Assembly (NCBI RefSeq): GCF_014066305.1
Contig: NW_023501149.1
Span: 116,722 to 180,721 of the forward strand
Length of the DNA: 64,000 nucleotides
Reading direction: 5' to 3'
Source of the DNA: Letharia columbiana
Taxonomy: Eukaryota > Ascomycota > Lecanoromycetes > Lecanorales > Parmeliaceae
The position numbers were made by a program, and so were the translations under genes. Positions 38,195 to 48,479 of this stretch are shown in pieces (the stretch's first letter is position 1; each line of letters begins with the position of its first letter). Under the pieces are notes generated by a model. It was not told the origin of the DNA, searched no databases, and saw nothing but the letters and a program-made list of their open reading frames with translations.

Positions 38195-38345
38195 AATAAT
38201 CTTATTATTTTCTATTAAAATTTTAAGATTTTTTTTTTAAATAATAAAATAAAATATGAGCTTTCAGATAAAAAAAGAAATTTTAAATTTAGTCTTATAA
38301 ATGTTTAAAAGTAGAGGATTTAAATATCGCTAATTAAAAATTTAC
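38195..38345 (+). repeat. Family A core module feeding into a SINE-like unit
   Basis: The core is TATTTTCTATTAAAATTTTA through AATTTAGTCTTATAA. It then continues not into the family A tail but into the upstream module of the SINE-like unit. Confidence 0.65.
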
Positions 38346-38770
38346 TATTTTAATTAAGAATACTCTTTTATATGAGTTTAAATAGTCGAGTAATAATAAT
38401 TTTAATAATTTTCGAAACTATTTCGCTTCGTTCTCGATTCAAATCCATTAATCTCTCTAATTATAAAAATCGTAAAATTGTAAAATCGTAAAAATCGTAA
38501 AAATCGTAAAAATTATAATAAAATTATAAATTATAAGAATAATAATAATAGTAATTAAATTTAAAAGACTATAATAAATATTAAAGTTAACTTCTTATTA
38601 ATTAAATTTAAATCAATTTAAACTTAATTAACTTTCTAGAAATCTATTATCAATATAACTTTTCTTTTTTCTATTAAATTTTACTACTTTTTTTTAAATT
38701 ATAGAACTTAATCTACGCTTTCTAATAATTTTAATTTTTTAAAATTTAATCTTATAATTCTAAGTAAATC
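38346..38770 (+). mobile_element. SINE-like unit 3 (tRNA-derived)
   Basis: A-box-like TAGTCGAGTAA at 38383-38393 and B-box-like CGATTCAAATCC at 38435-38446 have tRNA-type spacing. A body with five AATCGTAAA-like units (38466-38510) follows, then a core module like that of family A (38655-38765). This is the least mutated tRNA-like part of the three copies. Confidence 0.6.
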
Positions 38771-39109
38771 TTAAATTAAAATATTTTTACTTTTCGAAGT
38801 TCAGAATTGAATTTAATCTCGAAATTAGATTTAAAATAAATTACTTTCTATAACTTTAATTTATAGATTTAAACTTATATAAAAGACTAAAGTAATAATT
38901 AATCTAATTAATTAAATTAATAAAGCGCTTAAATTAACTTTTTATTTTATATTAACGTTTAATAAAATTAGTTTAATAATTTTAGAATATTAAAATATAC
39001 TTTTATTAATATAATTAATAATTAGAATATTAATTATAAAAATTTAATCTTTAATTTTAATATTTAAAATAGCGTAATAGCGAATAAGTAATATTAAAGT
39101 AAATTAAAT
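38771..39109. other. AT-rich RIP-mutated DNA, nothing recognised
   Basis: No feature is identified. Confidence 0.4.
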
Positions 39110-39560
39110 ATATATTATTTTAGTATATATAAAAGAATAAGATAGCGCTAACTTAAAAAATATTAAATTTATATATATAGTTAATTATAAATTAGAAGTT
39201 ATTATACTCTTTAATTAGATCGACTTAATTAGCTCGATAGCTCTTTTAAAACTTCTTATTAAAAAAAAATATATATATTATTTATAATAGAAATAACCTT
39301 TTTATTTTCTATTAAATTTCTTTTTGAAAGTTTTAAAACGCTATTTACGCTTTTCGAATTTCTAAGAATTTTAAAATTTAATCTTATAATTATTAAAGCG
39401 TAAGGAATTTAAATATCGCTTATTAGAGTTCGCTCGATAGCCGAATAGTCCTAATAAAAAAATAAATATATATTATTTATTTTTAAAATAATTTTTTTAT
39501 TTTCTATTTAAAATTTAATATTTCTTTTTAAATTATAAAACGAAGTATAGAGATCGATAT
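39110..39560 (+). repeat. Repeat family A copy, second core truncated
   Basis: Head (AATAAGATAGCGCTAACTTA), a full core, and a second core breaking off near 39548 (AACGAAGTATAGAG). Confidence 0.75.
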
Positions 39561-40345
39561 TAAAAGTTCTAGATAGCGCTAAAATACTTAATACTCTTAA
39601 TATTCTTATTACTTTCTATATAATTACATTTATTTAATAATAATACTTTATATAGTTACGTATATACTTATTAGCTCGCTCGGCGGAGTCGTATAATTAT
39701 ATATTATCTCTTTTACGATCTTTTCTATATTCGTTATTATCTTTAAGATATATTACCTTTATAATATATCTCGATATTTACTCAATTTACTTCTAAATTC
39801 TCTTTTAAATAAATTTATACTTTTAATAATATAGTTATTATCTTTCGACTCTCTTATAAATTCTTAATATATCTTTTTAAATAATATAATATTTTATTTA
39901 TAGTTAATAAAACTTAATAAATATTTAAATTCGAGTTTTATTATTATAATTAATACTTTACGTATTAAATATATTAATAAAAATAAATTAAGATAAAGAA
40001 TAATAAGAAGATTTTTATTTATTATATTATATAAATAAGACTTATATATTAGAAGTCTTTATACTCTTTCTCTATTTTTTTATACTATAATTAATAGTTT
40101 AATATTATCGCTATTATATATTCTATTAATATTACTATTATATATATATTTCATATATTTATACTTCTTATATATATACTTTATATATATATACTATATC
40201 GTTATTATATAGAGTATTAATACTTATTAAAATAAAGAATAATAATATTATCTATGAAATTTGAAAGTATATTAAGCACTTAGCTCTATCTAGACTCTTA
40301 TCTTAATATATCTAAAAATTTTAATATCGACCTCCGTATAGACTT
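39561..40345. other. AT-rich RIP-mutated DNA, nothing recognised
   Basis: A short GC pocket GCTCGCTCGGCGGAGTCG occurs near 39673. No gene is seen. Confidence 0.4.
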
Positions 40346-40495
40346 TAAAATAAAAAAAAGAATTCTTAGATATATCTTATAATTATTAAAGCGTAAGAAA
40401 TTCAGATATCGCTTATTAAAGATTACTTATCTATTTACTTAATAGTTCTAATTAAAAAAAGACTATAAATTTAATCTATAGATCTTTACTCGTTA
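40346..40495 (+). repeat. Repeat family A, core-tail fragment
   Basis: Core end and the tail GATCTTTACTCGTTA. Confidence 0.65.
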
Positions 40496-41489
40496 TGTAG
40501 ATAAGCGTTAATAGCTAGACTAATTAAAGTATTAAATTTCTTAAATTAAATACTAATTCTATATTAGCGTTATTATATATTTTTAAATATATAATCGCTA
40601 ATTATAATATTAATTTTAAAAATTAATTTCTAATTTAGATGTTAAGAATAATATAGCGATATATTATTAAAATAATATAAGTTTCTATTATAATAAGAAG
40701 ATAGAGTTTATATATTATTTTTATTTTTATTTTATTTCTAATTTTTATTTTAATTATATATTTCTTATAATTTCTCTTTAAATATCTTAATTTTAAAATA
40801 TTATCTAAAATATTATTTAGCGTAAATTGAATATTCTTAATTAATAATACTTAGTATTAGATATTAATAAATATATTTTAATATAAAGATAGTAAAAAAA
40901 TTTTACTTTTTTTAATATAAATAAGAAAAAGAAATAAATATAGTAATAAATAAAGATAGTATAAGCTATATAAAATTAAATTAAATTAAATAATAATTAT
41001 TAACTTATTTATTAAAAGTATAGTAATTAGAAAATCTTAAAAATAAATATAATATAATTAATATATACTTATTTATTTAAGAGATTATATATAATTTATT
41101 ATTATTATAATAAAATTCTAATTTATTTATTTATTTATAGATAATAGAATAAGTAATATAATAATATATATTAAAAAATCTAATTTAAATATTTTATAAC
41201 ATATAAGCTTTATTAATTATTATTAAAATTATATATATTTTTAAACTAGATAGTATAAATATTAATAAATAAAATAAAAATTTAAAAATTTAATTTATTA
41301 TTTACTCTAAAAAAGATAATATTAAAATTCTTTTATAATAGTAAAAAATGGAAAGTTTATACGCGATCTTTTTTTATTATAATATTATCGCTAGATTATA
41401 AATATCGATATTTTATTTATAACTACTAATAGTTCTAAGATATTAATACTTTTATATTATCTCTATTTTAATATATAATTAACGAGTAA
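40496..41489. other. AT-rich RIP-mutated DNA, nothing recognised
   Basis: No gene or assigned repeat is seen. Confidence 0.4.
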
Positions 41490-41935
41490 AGACTTATAAA
41501 ATAAATTTATAATTTTTTTTTTAATTAGAGCTATCGAGTAAGTAGATAAGCGATCTTTAGTGAGCGAACTTTGGTAAACGAACTTTAATAAGCGATATTT
41601 GAATTCCTTGCGCTTTAATAATTATAAGATTAAATTTTAAAATTTTTAAAACTTCGCAAAGTATAAGTATCGTAAAAAGATTTTAAAAAAAAAATTTAAA
41701 ATTTTAATAGAAAATAAAGAAGTAATTCTATATATTAATAATATATATCTATTTTTTTAATAAGAGAGGCGTAAGAGAGCGAGATTTTAATAATTGCGGA
41801 CGCTAATTTATTTATCCGCGATAACTTAGCCGATTTAATTAAAGAGCGTAGCGAATCTAAATTAATAATTAGCTATATATATAAATTTAAGATTTTTAAG
41901 CTTAGCTCTATCTTATTCTTTTATATATATTAACG
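41490..41935 (-). repeat. Repeat family A copy, first of a tandem pair
   Basis: It runs from ACGAGTAAAGACTTATAAA through a low-mutation stretch (GAGCGAACTTTGGTAAACG) to CTTATTCTTTTATATATATT. The next copy begins directly at its end. Confidence 0.85.
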
Positions 41936-42310
41936 AGTAAAGATCTATAAATTAAATTTATAATTTTTTTTTTAAATTAAAGCTATCGAGTAAATAGATA
42001 AGCGATATTTAAATTTCTTACGCTTTAATAATAAAAATTCGAAAAGCGCAAATAGGGCTTTAAAATTAAAAAAAGAAAATTAAAAATTTTAATGGAAAAT
42101 AATAAAGTTATTATTATTATAAATAACGTATATCTATAATTTAATAATAGAGGCGCGAAAGGACGAGATTTTAATAATTGCTAACGCTAATTTATTTACT
42201 TACGATAATTTAGCTAGTCTAATTAAAGAGCGTAATAATTTTAAATTAATAACTAATTACATATATAAATTTTAGATTTTTAAGTTTAATTCTATCTTAT
42301 ACTTTTATAT
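41932..42310 (-). repeat. Repeat family A copy, second of a tandem pair
   Basis: It begins AACGAGTAAAGATCTATAAA directly at the end of the preceding copy and ends TTCTATCTTATACTTTTATA. The two copies are head-to-tail. Confidence 0.85.
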
Positions 42311-42661
42311 ATTAATATTAATATTTATTATAGAGAAATATTTAATAAAGAAAGCTATAGAGTTAGAGTTATAATTATTAAATATTTTATAATTATTAAT
42401 TATTTATAATAATCTTAATCTTTTTAATTAATATTAATTAATAGTAATATAAGACTTTAATAGACTTTAAATATATCGAAGATAAATATATTAGTTATAA
42501 ACTTATAAATATTATTAATCTAATTCTTATAGAAAATTATATTAAAACTTATATATTTACTTTTATAATTAATTACGATAATAATAATAATATACTCTTC
42601 GAAGATTTAATTACTTATCTTTTTATTTTCTTAATAAATAATTTACTTAATATTAAAAATG
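42311..42661. other. AT-rich RIP-mutated DNA, nothing recognised
   Basis: No feature is identified. Confidence 0.4.
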
Positions 42662-42928
42662 CTATTAATCGAAAAGATATGAAATTTTATAGACTTAGAA
42701 ATTTTCAACTTTTTCTCCTTTTTTAAAAGCTTATATCTCTTACTCTATTTATAGAATCTTATAATTCTTAAAGCCCTATAACGAAGCTAGATTATTTTAT
42801 ATGAGACGATTTCAAAATATTGTAATTTCTATATAAAATATCGAGTGCGATTAGAAATATCTTATATCTTTTAGAATAATATCTCGAAAATTACTTAAAT
42901 CTTATATTAAATATTCTATATTTCCGAT
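42662..42928 (+). repeat. Repeat D, copy 2
   Basis: Homologous to 16819-17090. Its ends ATCGAAAAGATATG and the inverse of ATCGGAAATATAG form short inverted repeats, similar to the CTAG-element ends without the CTAG. Confidence 0.65.
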
Positions 42929-43174
42929 CTCTATAAAAAGCTTAAGTCTTCGAATAGATTATAATATATTCTTTATATAGCGTATATTATTTAATTAATT
43001 TTTAAAAAACGTTCTAAATATTATTAAGATTATCTTTATAAATAAGAATCTTTAAAGAAGTTAGAGTAATAAATAAGATAATAATAAAGTTTAAATAAAT
43101 ATAATTAATCTATTAATAATCTAAATAAAAATATAATATTTCTTATTATTATTCTAATTATTATATTATTAATT
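42929..43174. other. AT-rich spacer
   Basis: No feature is identified. Confidence 0.4.
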
Positions 43175-43650
43175 ACGAGTAAAGATCTATAAATTAAATT
43201 TATAATCGTTTTTTTTAATTAAGACTATCGAGTAAATTTAATAAGCGATCTTTAATAAGCGATCTTTAATAAGCGATATTTGAATTCCTTACCTTTAAAT
43301 ATCTATAAGACTAAATTTAGTAATTCTTTTTTTATCTAAAAGTTCACATTACGTTTTATAATTTAAATGAAAAATCTAAAAATATTAATAGAAAAAAAAA
43401 GTTATTCTAAAATCAAATAATGTATACCTATTTTTTGATTAGGGCTGTCGAGCGAACTTTAGTAAGCGATATTTAAATTTCTTACGCTTTAATAATTATA
43501 AGACTAAATTTGAAATTTCTTTTTATCTAAAAGTTTATACTTCGTTCTATAATTTAAAAAAAAAATCTTAAAATTTTAATAGAAAATAAAAAAGTTATTC
43601 TATATATTAATAATATATATCTATTTTTTTAATAAGAAAGACGCGAACGG
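43175..43650 (-). repeat. Repeat family A copy, left half, split by a retrotransposon
   Basis: Tail, triple AAGCGATCTTTAAT units and two cores. It stops at GACGCGAACGG, where the LTR begins. The missing head is at 47379-47535. AACGG at 43646-43650 is the left target duplication. Confidence 0.85.
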
Positions 43651-43815
43651 TGTTACGAGCGTACCCTTGACACACCACTCAGCCCTATGGCTAGCGGGCC
43701 TTGGCGGAGGCATCCCCTACTATATCATGTCTTCTTCCACATATATAGTTCGGTAGCCTTATTATCCTAGTTCTACCTCACCCATACTGGTATCGTACCT
43801 ATGCTGGTCCTGACA
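43651..43815 (+). repeat. 5' LTR
   Basis: TGTTACGAGCG to CCTGACA, 165 bp, hardly mutated. It carries the family reference sequence against which the RIP-mutated LTRs at 92-255 and 48245-48408 can be read. No primer-binding site beginning with TGG is obvious just after it. Confidence 0.85.
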
Positions 43816-44375
43816 TTATAATAAGGCTCCTTCGTACACCCCCGGCGAAGAGAATTGACGGGTTTTTCACTTTCTGCTCGGAGCAAGCGACCGAGCCTGA
43901 TAAAGAAAACGCTGGGTATTTCTACCATACAGAAGCCCCTACAAACAACCAACCTACATCAATTCAAAGAATACACTTCACAGTACCTACATTTTTCACC
44001 GCACCTCGAACGAACAAGAACTCGTCTTGCTACGTCCTCGCAAAGATATCCTTCTCCGCTCCGTTCCCCGCAAAAATCCATAACAAATAACAAACCACCG
44101 GCGGACTTCCTACCATTCGAAAGGACACTATTCAGAGTACTCATAGTCTTTACGGCGACTTAATTGATCAAGAAACGAGTGTTGCAGACCCCCGCGAAGA
44201 AACAACACATTTCGACTCTCAACACAGAGATCTACCACCTTTCTCAACTCGCATACGCCTTCACAGCACCAGAATTCCAGAGATCTCTCCATAACACTTG
44301 ACGGGGAAGCCCAGCCAAAATCGCCGTCTTCACGCCTATCTTCTCCGCTCCGTTCTTACCTACATTCAAAACATC
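43816..44375 (+). other. 5' leader of the retrotransposon
   Basis: GC-balanced sequence between the LTR and the first gag ATG. An open frame of 102 codons (43855-44163) lacks an ATG start and resembles nothing known to me. Two similar blocks, CCCCCGGCGAAGAGAATTGA and CCCCCGCGAAGAAACAACA, begin near 43840 and 44190. Confidence 0.5.
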
Positions 44376-45965
44376 ATGAATTCTTCAAATCCACCTACAT
44401 CATCACCAAGATACCTCGCTCCGCATCGCCGATCACCTACACACCGCGGCCAGCCCTACCTTACATACGACGACCCTATCTACCACAAAGTAGTAGGGGC
44501 CAACAAGGAAGACGAATATTGTACGGAAATCCGTGACGCTATCACCGAAGGCAAGGACAAGTTTCGAGGGATCACTCTCAATAAGTGCTCCGTACAAGAC
44601 GGGGTGCTTTACCGCAAGGACCGTTTGTGGGTATCCGATGACATATACACCGATGTTATCCGAGAGGTGCATAATCAACCGTCCTACGGCCATCCCGGGG
44701 TAGCACGTTTCTATAAACTACTTAAAAGGAAATACTACTGGCGAGAAATAAGAACGACAGTAGCCACCTACATTCAGAATTACTACACCTATCAGAGAAC
44801 TAAGACACCTCGCGATCGGGAATATAATTTACTCCAGCCTATATCAAATCCACCTACATCAACACCAAGATATCGCCCTCCACACCGTCGACATGAGAAT
44901 ACTCCCTCTAGACCACGATCTCCTACACGCCGTAGCCAGCCTTATCTTACTTACGAAGACCTACATACGAGATATTCGCCTCCAAATTCGCCACGACTTC
45001 ACATACCACGTATGCAGCGATCTCTATCTGCTAAGGACCTATACCAGCGATATCACGGAGCACCGGAGACACAGGGCCAAAACTCGCCTGGCATCTCTGC
45101 CCTTCCACCCCCGTCCCCACCACCACCCATACCACGAGATTTCGAGGCACTCAGAGCAAACCGACATCGACCAATGTCACCACAGCCAGTCAGACAGCCA
45201 CTCAGCCCAAGGCTACCAGATCCACCTGTCTTCACGGGCACTAATTCAATACCATTCGATGACTGGAAAATGAGAATCCAAGACAAGCTTACCCACAATA
45301 GTGATTATTTCCTTACTAATACCTTCAAAATTACTTACGTTATAGCGAGACTTAAAGGGAAAGCCAGTTAGCACGTATCTATCAGACGACGATATCGCTT
45401 ATACTCTACAATCGACGATCTTCTGGATTATTTAAGCAACGTGTATAAGATACCCTTATCCATTCTTAGGGAAACCTATTAATATACTTACAACAAAATA
45501 AGCCAAGGAAGTTAATCATTTCTCAAATTCTACGATAATCTTATTAAGTATACTAAATATAATTTTAGAAATAATAGTCTTAACGATCTTAGGAATGAGA
45601 GTCTAATAAACGATATATGGAAGAAATCGGAACTTCGTTTCTGTGACTTAGTTCGTCTAATAGTAAGGGATTAGATTACGCTTTAGTTAAAGAAACGTAT
45701 TATGAAAATATAGCTTTAATATTAATAATCTATTAAGGGATTTATCGAAAAGAAGACTAAAAGATTCGCGAAGTAATATGTAAAAGTAAAGGTCGAGGTT
45801 AACGTAAAGAAGAGTAAATATTTAATTATAACTCGCCTTACTTTTAATATAGAGGGTTTAAATTTTACTAAGATAGAGGATCTTACGAATAAGAATTAGG
45901 CTTATATATAAAAGTATAATAAATACTTCGAACTCGGTATAGATTTCGACGAAGCATACGAGCTT
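44376..45965 (+). pseudogene. Gag with inserted integrase zinc-binding segment, 3' part broken
   Basis: The first ATG is 44376; the open frame runs to TAG at 45369. Residues about 1-30 are a Pro/Arg-rich Gag start. Then comes an integrase H2C2 zinc-binding segment (44466-44843) containing GVLYRKDRLWV, two His (EVHNQ, GHPG) and YYWREI. The CX2C pair is replaced by Tyr at 44781 and 44790. From 44844 the Gag start repeats (28 of 30 bases identical at its beginning) and continues through a Pro-rich linker to the Gag domain (FTGTNSIPFDDWKMRIQDKL). The TAG at 45369 stands where Trp is likely. Beyond it the Gag frame continues with stops to about 45965, increasingly AT-rich. The order gag-integrase-gag is not that of a normal element. 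Confidence 0.8.
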
Positions 45966-46560
45966 AGTTGCCAGGGCTTTCTATAAGCGACCCGGCAATA
46001 TCTCGGACATCGCGTTTTCAGTCGAATTAAAACCGTCCGATGTCTTCGCCATAGCCTCATTTTTTACATTCGCGAATCGATTCCTCGGGCCCATGTTGCT
46101 CAACAATAACTTCATGTTAAGCCCACCAAGTAGGCTTCCCTTATTGACGGATACCCAAGCATCCTCCGAAGCCATAGTGCGTTATCTATAGACCTCGCTG
46201 TCCACGTCGATAGACCCCATCGATATCGGTTATGTGGCACCCCATGGAGAAACTCCACCAGAATTATTTGATATTGATTTAGAGTTTTAGCGCTTACGGC
46301 TCGGTTCGGTTCGAGAGGCCTTAATTAATCAAATTGCATTATTTTATCGATTTCTTCTCTATTATAAATATGAAATTAGATGGCCATCGCATAGTAAATC
46401 ATTTTCCGATTATTATCTATTTAATTCTTTATGAATCCTCGTTAAATTGGAAGCCCCTTAACGCTATAATAAAGTGCTATCGATGACGCGCTAGCGGAAT
46501 CTCCGAGACGCGATATCGCTATCGTTGTCGCCGCCGGAGAAAGGTACTAATTTAGTCTAG
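45961..46560 (+). pseudogene. Fragment of an unidentified multicopy ORF
   Basis: From 45961 a different frame opens for about 75 codons (with ELKPSDVFAIASFF and FANRFLGPMLLNN) to TAG at 46184. It continues with a few RIP-type stops through GYVAPHGETPPELFDIDLE to about 46560. A mutated copy is at 8940-9480, and short pieces are at 12.8 kb and 47.03-47.09 kb. I do not recognise the protein. The reverse-strand ORF over 45981-46175 is its shadow. Confidence 0.55.
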
Positions 46561-46789
46561 TATACTAATATTAAAAGTTCTTTGTTTTTATGGATTTTCA
46601 GCGAGCATAAAACATATGTATGTGATGAAATTATTTACTTCTTTCGAAGGCCTACGATAGGCAGGCTGACGGAATCATCTCCAGCCAAGGCCTACACCGA
46701 CTACGGATGTGTGGAGATACAAGGCAAGCAATGGGCCTACATCTCCGGTCTACCGCCATGGGGGCCATGGCTATTTGAGAGGGGGGTAG
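46561..46789 (+). other. 3' internal end with polypurine tract
   Basis: It aligns from about 46700 with 47130-47220 (GGAGATACAAGGCAAGCAAT, GGGGGCCATGGCTATTTGAG) and ends in GAGAGGGGGGTAG next to the LTR. Confidence 0.75.
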
Positions 46790-46948
46790 TGTTACGAGCG
46801 TCCCTTGCCACCACTTAGCCCTATGGCTGCGGGCCTTGGCGGAGGCTCCCCTCCATATCATGCCTCCTTCCCACATACATAGTTCGGTAGCCTTATTATC
46901 CTAGTTCTACCTCACCCTACTGGTATCGCACCTATGCTGGTCCTGACA
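46790..46948 (+). repeat. Middle LTR
   Basis: TGTTACGAGCG to CCTGACA, 159 bp. It is followed by TTATAATAAGGC exactly as after the 5' LTR, which shows that a second internal region starts here. Confidence 0.85.
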
Positions 46949-47220
46949 TTATAATAAGGCCAGGATCTCTGAAGGACATGGCAGGCATGGCAGGCATGGC
47001 AGGCATGGAACAGTCAAGACCAGCATGCGATCCGGCAAAACCTCGGACATGGTGTTTTTGAACGAATTGAAACCATCCGATGTTTGACTGCTACCCTTGG
47101 CAAATCCTCTCCGGTCGAGGTCTGCGGGGACTATGGATGTTTGGAGATACAAGGCAAGCAATGGGCCTGCATCTCCGGTCTACCAGCCATGGGGGCCATG
47201 GCTATTTGAGAGGGGGGTAG
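46949..47220 (+). mobile_element. Second internal region, deleted to 272 bp
   Basis: It begins with the leader bases and jumps at about 46961 to unrelated sequence with four GGCATGGCA-type units (about 46978-47010). It then contains the KTSDMVF...ELKPSD segment homologous to 46000-46045 and the 3' end with polypurine tract. Confidence 0.75.
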
Positions 47221-47373
47221 TGTTACGAGCGTCCCTTGACACACCACTCGCCCTATGGCTGCGGGCCTTGGCGAGGCATCCCCTCTATATCATGCCTCCT
47301 TCCCCTATATAGTTCGGTAGCCTTATTATTCTAGTTCTATCTCCCTATACTAATATCCCCTTACTTTCTAATA
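47221..47373 (+). repeat. 3' LTR, right part RIP-mutated
   Basis: It starts TGTTACGAGCG and stays close to the other LTRs to about 47330. It then turns AT-rich and ends TTCTAATA in place of CCTGACA. AACGG follows at 47374. Confidence 0.85.
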
Positions 47374-47378
47374 AACGG

Positions 47379-47535
47379 GTGAGATTTTAAAAGTTATAAA
47401 TGTAAATTTATTTACTTATAATAACTTAGCCGATCTAATTAAAAAGCGTAGAGAATTTAAATTTATAATTAATTATATATATAAATTTAAGATTTTTAAG
47501 CTTAGCTCTATCTTATTCTATTATATATATTAATA
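47379..47535 (-). repeat. Repeat family A, right half of the split copy
   Basis: It continues the copy interrupted at 43650: GTGAGATTTTAAAAG, TAACTTAGCCGATCTAATTA and the head TTAAGCTTAGCTCTATCTTA. Confidence 0.85.
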
Positions 47536-47769
47536 TTAAAATTTTAAACTTTTTATATATATATTAATATTAGTAATTAACGTAAAAAGATTTTTTTTAT
47601 ATTATAAATTAAATAAGTTTAAAATAAGAATATTTTAATATTAGATAAATATTAATCTTCTAATAAAAAGTAATAATATTAAATATATTTTTTAAGCTCT
47701 TTTAAAATATTAAGTCTTTTTAAAATTAAACTTATTAGATATTAATTTTCATTTTATCTCTTTATATTA
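47536..47769. other. AT-rich spacer
   Basis: No feature is identified. Confidence 0.4.
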
Positions 47770-48244
47770 ATATTAATAAAGATTTATAAATTAAATTCAT
47801 AATCATTTTTTTTTAATCGAGGCTGTCGAGTAAATTTTAGTAAGCGATCTTTAATAAGCGATATCTGAATTTCTTATCTTTAAATATCTATAAGACTAAA
47901 TTTAATAATTATTTTTTTATCTGAAAGCTCATATTATACTCTATAGTTTAAATTTAAAATTCTAAAATTTAAATAGAAAATAGAAAAGTTATTCTAAAAT
48001 TAAATAATATATATCTATTTTTTTTTAATTAGGGCTATTCGGCTATCGAGCGAACTCTAATAAGCGATATTTGAATTTCTTACGCTTTAATAATTATAAG
48101 ATTAAATTTCAAAATTCTTAAAAATTTGAAAAGCGCAGACTGCGTTTCAAAAAAATTTCAAAATTTAAAATCTTAAAAAGTTAATAGAAAATAAAAAGGT
48201 TTTTCTATATATTAATAATATATATCTATTTTTTTAATAATTAC
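47770..48244 (-). repeat. Repeat family A copy, cut by an LTR
   Basis: Tail, two cores, then it stops at CTATTTTTTTAATAATTAC where an LTR begins. This is almost the same place in the family as the 43.65 kb insertion. The head half was not found clean; the head fragment at 57735-57830 is a possible but unproven partner. Confidence 0.75.
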
Positions 48245-48408
48245 TATTAAAATCGATATAGATATAATATTAATATAGGTATATTAAATAAGATAACTAA
48301 GATATCGAACTATATAGATAAAAAGAAGATATAATATAGTAGAGAATATCTTCGCTAAGGCTCGCTAGCTATAGAGCTAAGAGATATATTAAGAATATAC
48401 TTATAATA
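48245..48408 (-). repeat. RIP-mutated LTR, minus orientation
   Basis: Reverse complement of the LTR at 92-255, of equal length, with the polypurine tract complement (CTATTCTCTCTCTTTATTA) on its right at 48409-48427. It is thus the 3' LTR of a minus-strand element. About 90 further bases match the window start in inverted orientation. Confidence 0.8.
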
Positions 48409-48479
48409 CTATTCTCTCTCTTTATTAAATTATATTTTATAATTAGTAAGTGAAAAGATAGAAAAATAGATATATATAT

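Larger units (their letters stand above)
43651..47373 (+). mobile_element. Three-LTR Ty3/gypsy insertion (tandem, internally rearranged)
   Basis: LTRs start at 43651, 46790 and 47221, all with TGTTACGAGCG. The order is LTR, internal 1 (43816-46789), LTR, internal 2 (46949-47220), LTR. The whole is flanked by AACGG at 43646-43650 and 47374-47378, the 5-bp duplication expected of Ty3/gypsy. A polypurine tract (TTTGAGAGGGGGGTAG) precedes the second and third LTR. Large parts keep normal CpA/TpG and GC content, so it is younger than the surroundings. No complete pol is present, so it cannot move by itself. Confidence 0.9.

Noticed and set aside
38383..38446. A genuine tRNA gene
   Set aside because: The A- and B-box-like motifs are present, but the arms do not pair and three degenerate copies belong to repeats; a SINE-like head fits better.
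46582..47312. ORFs over the LTR and polypurine tract region on both strands
   Set aside because: They run across LTR borders and are explained by non-coding retrotransposon ends.
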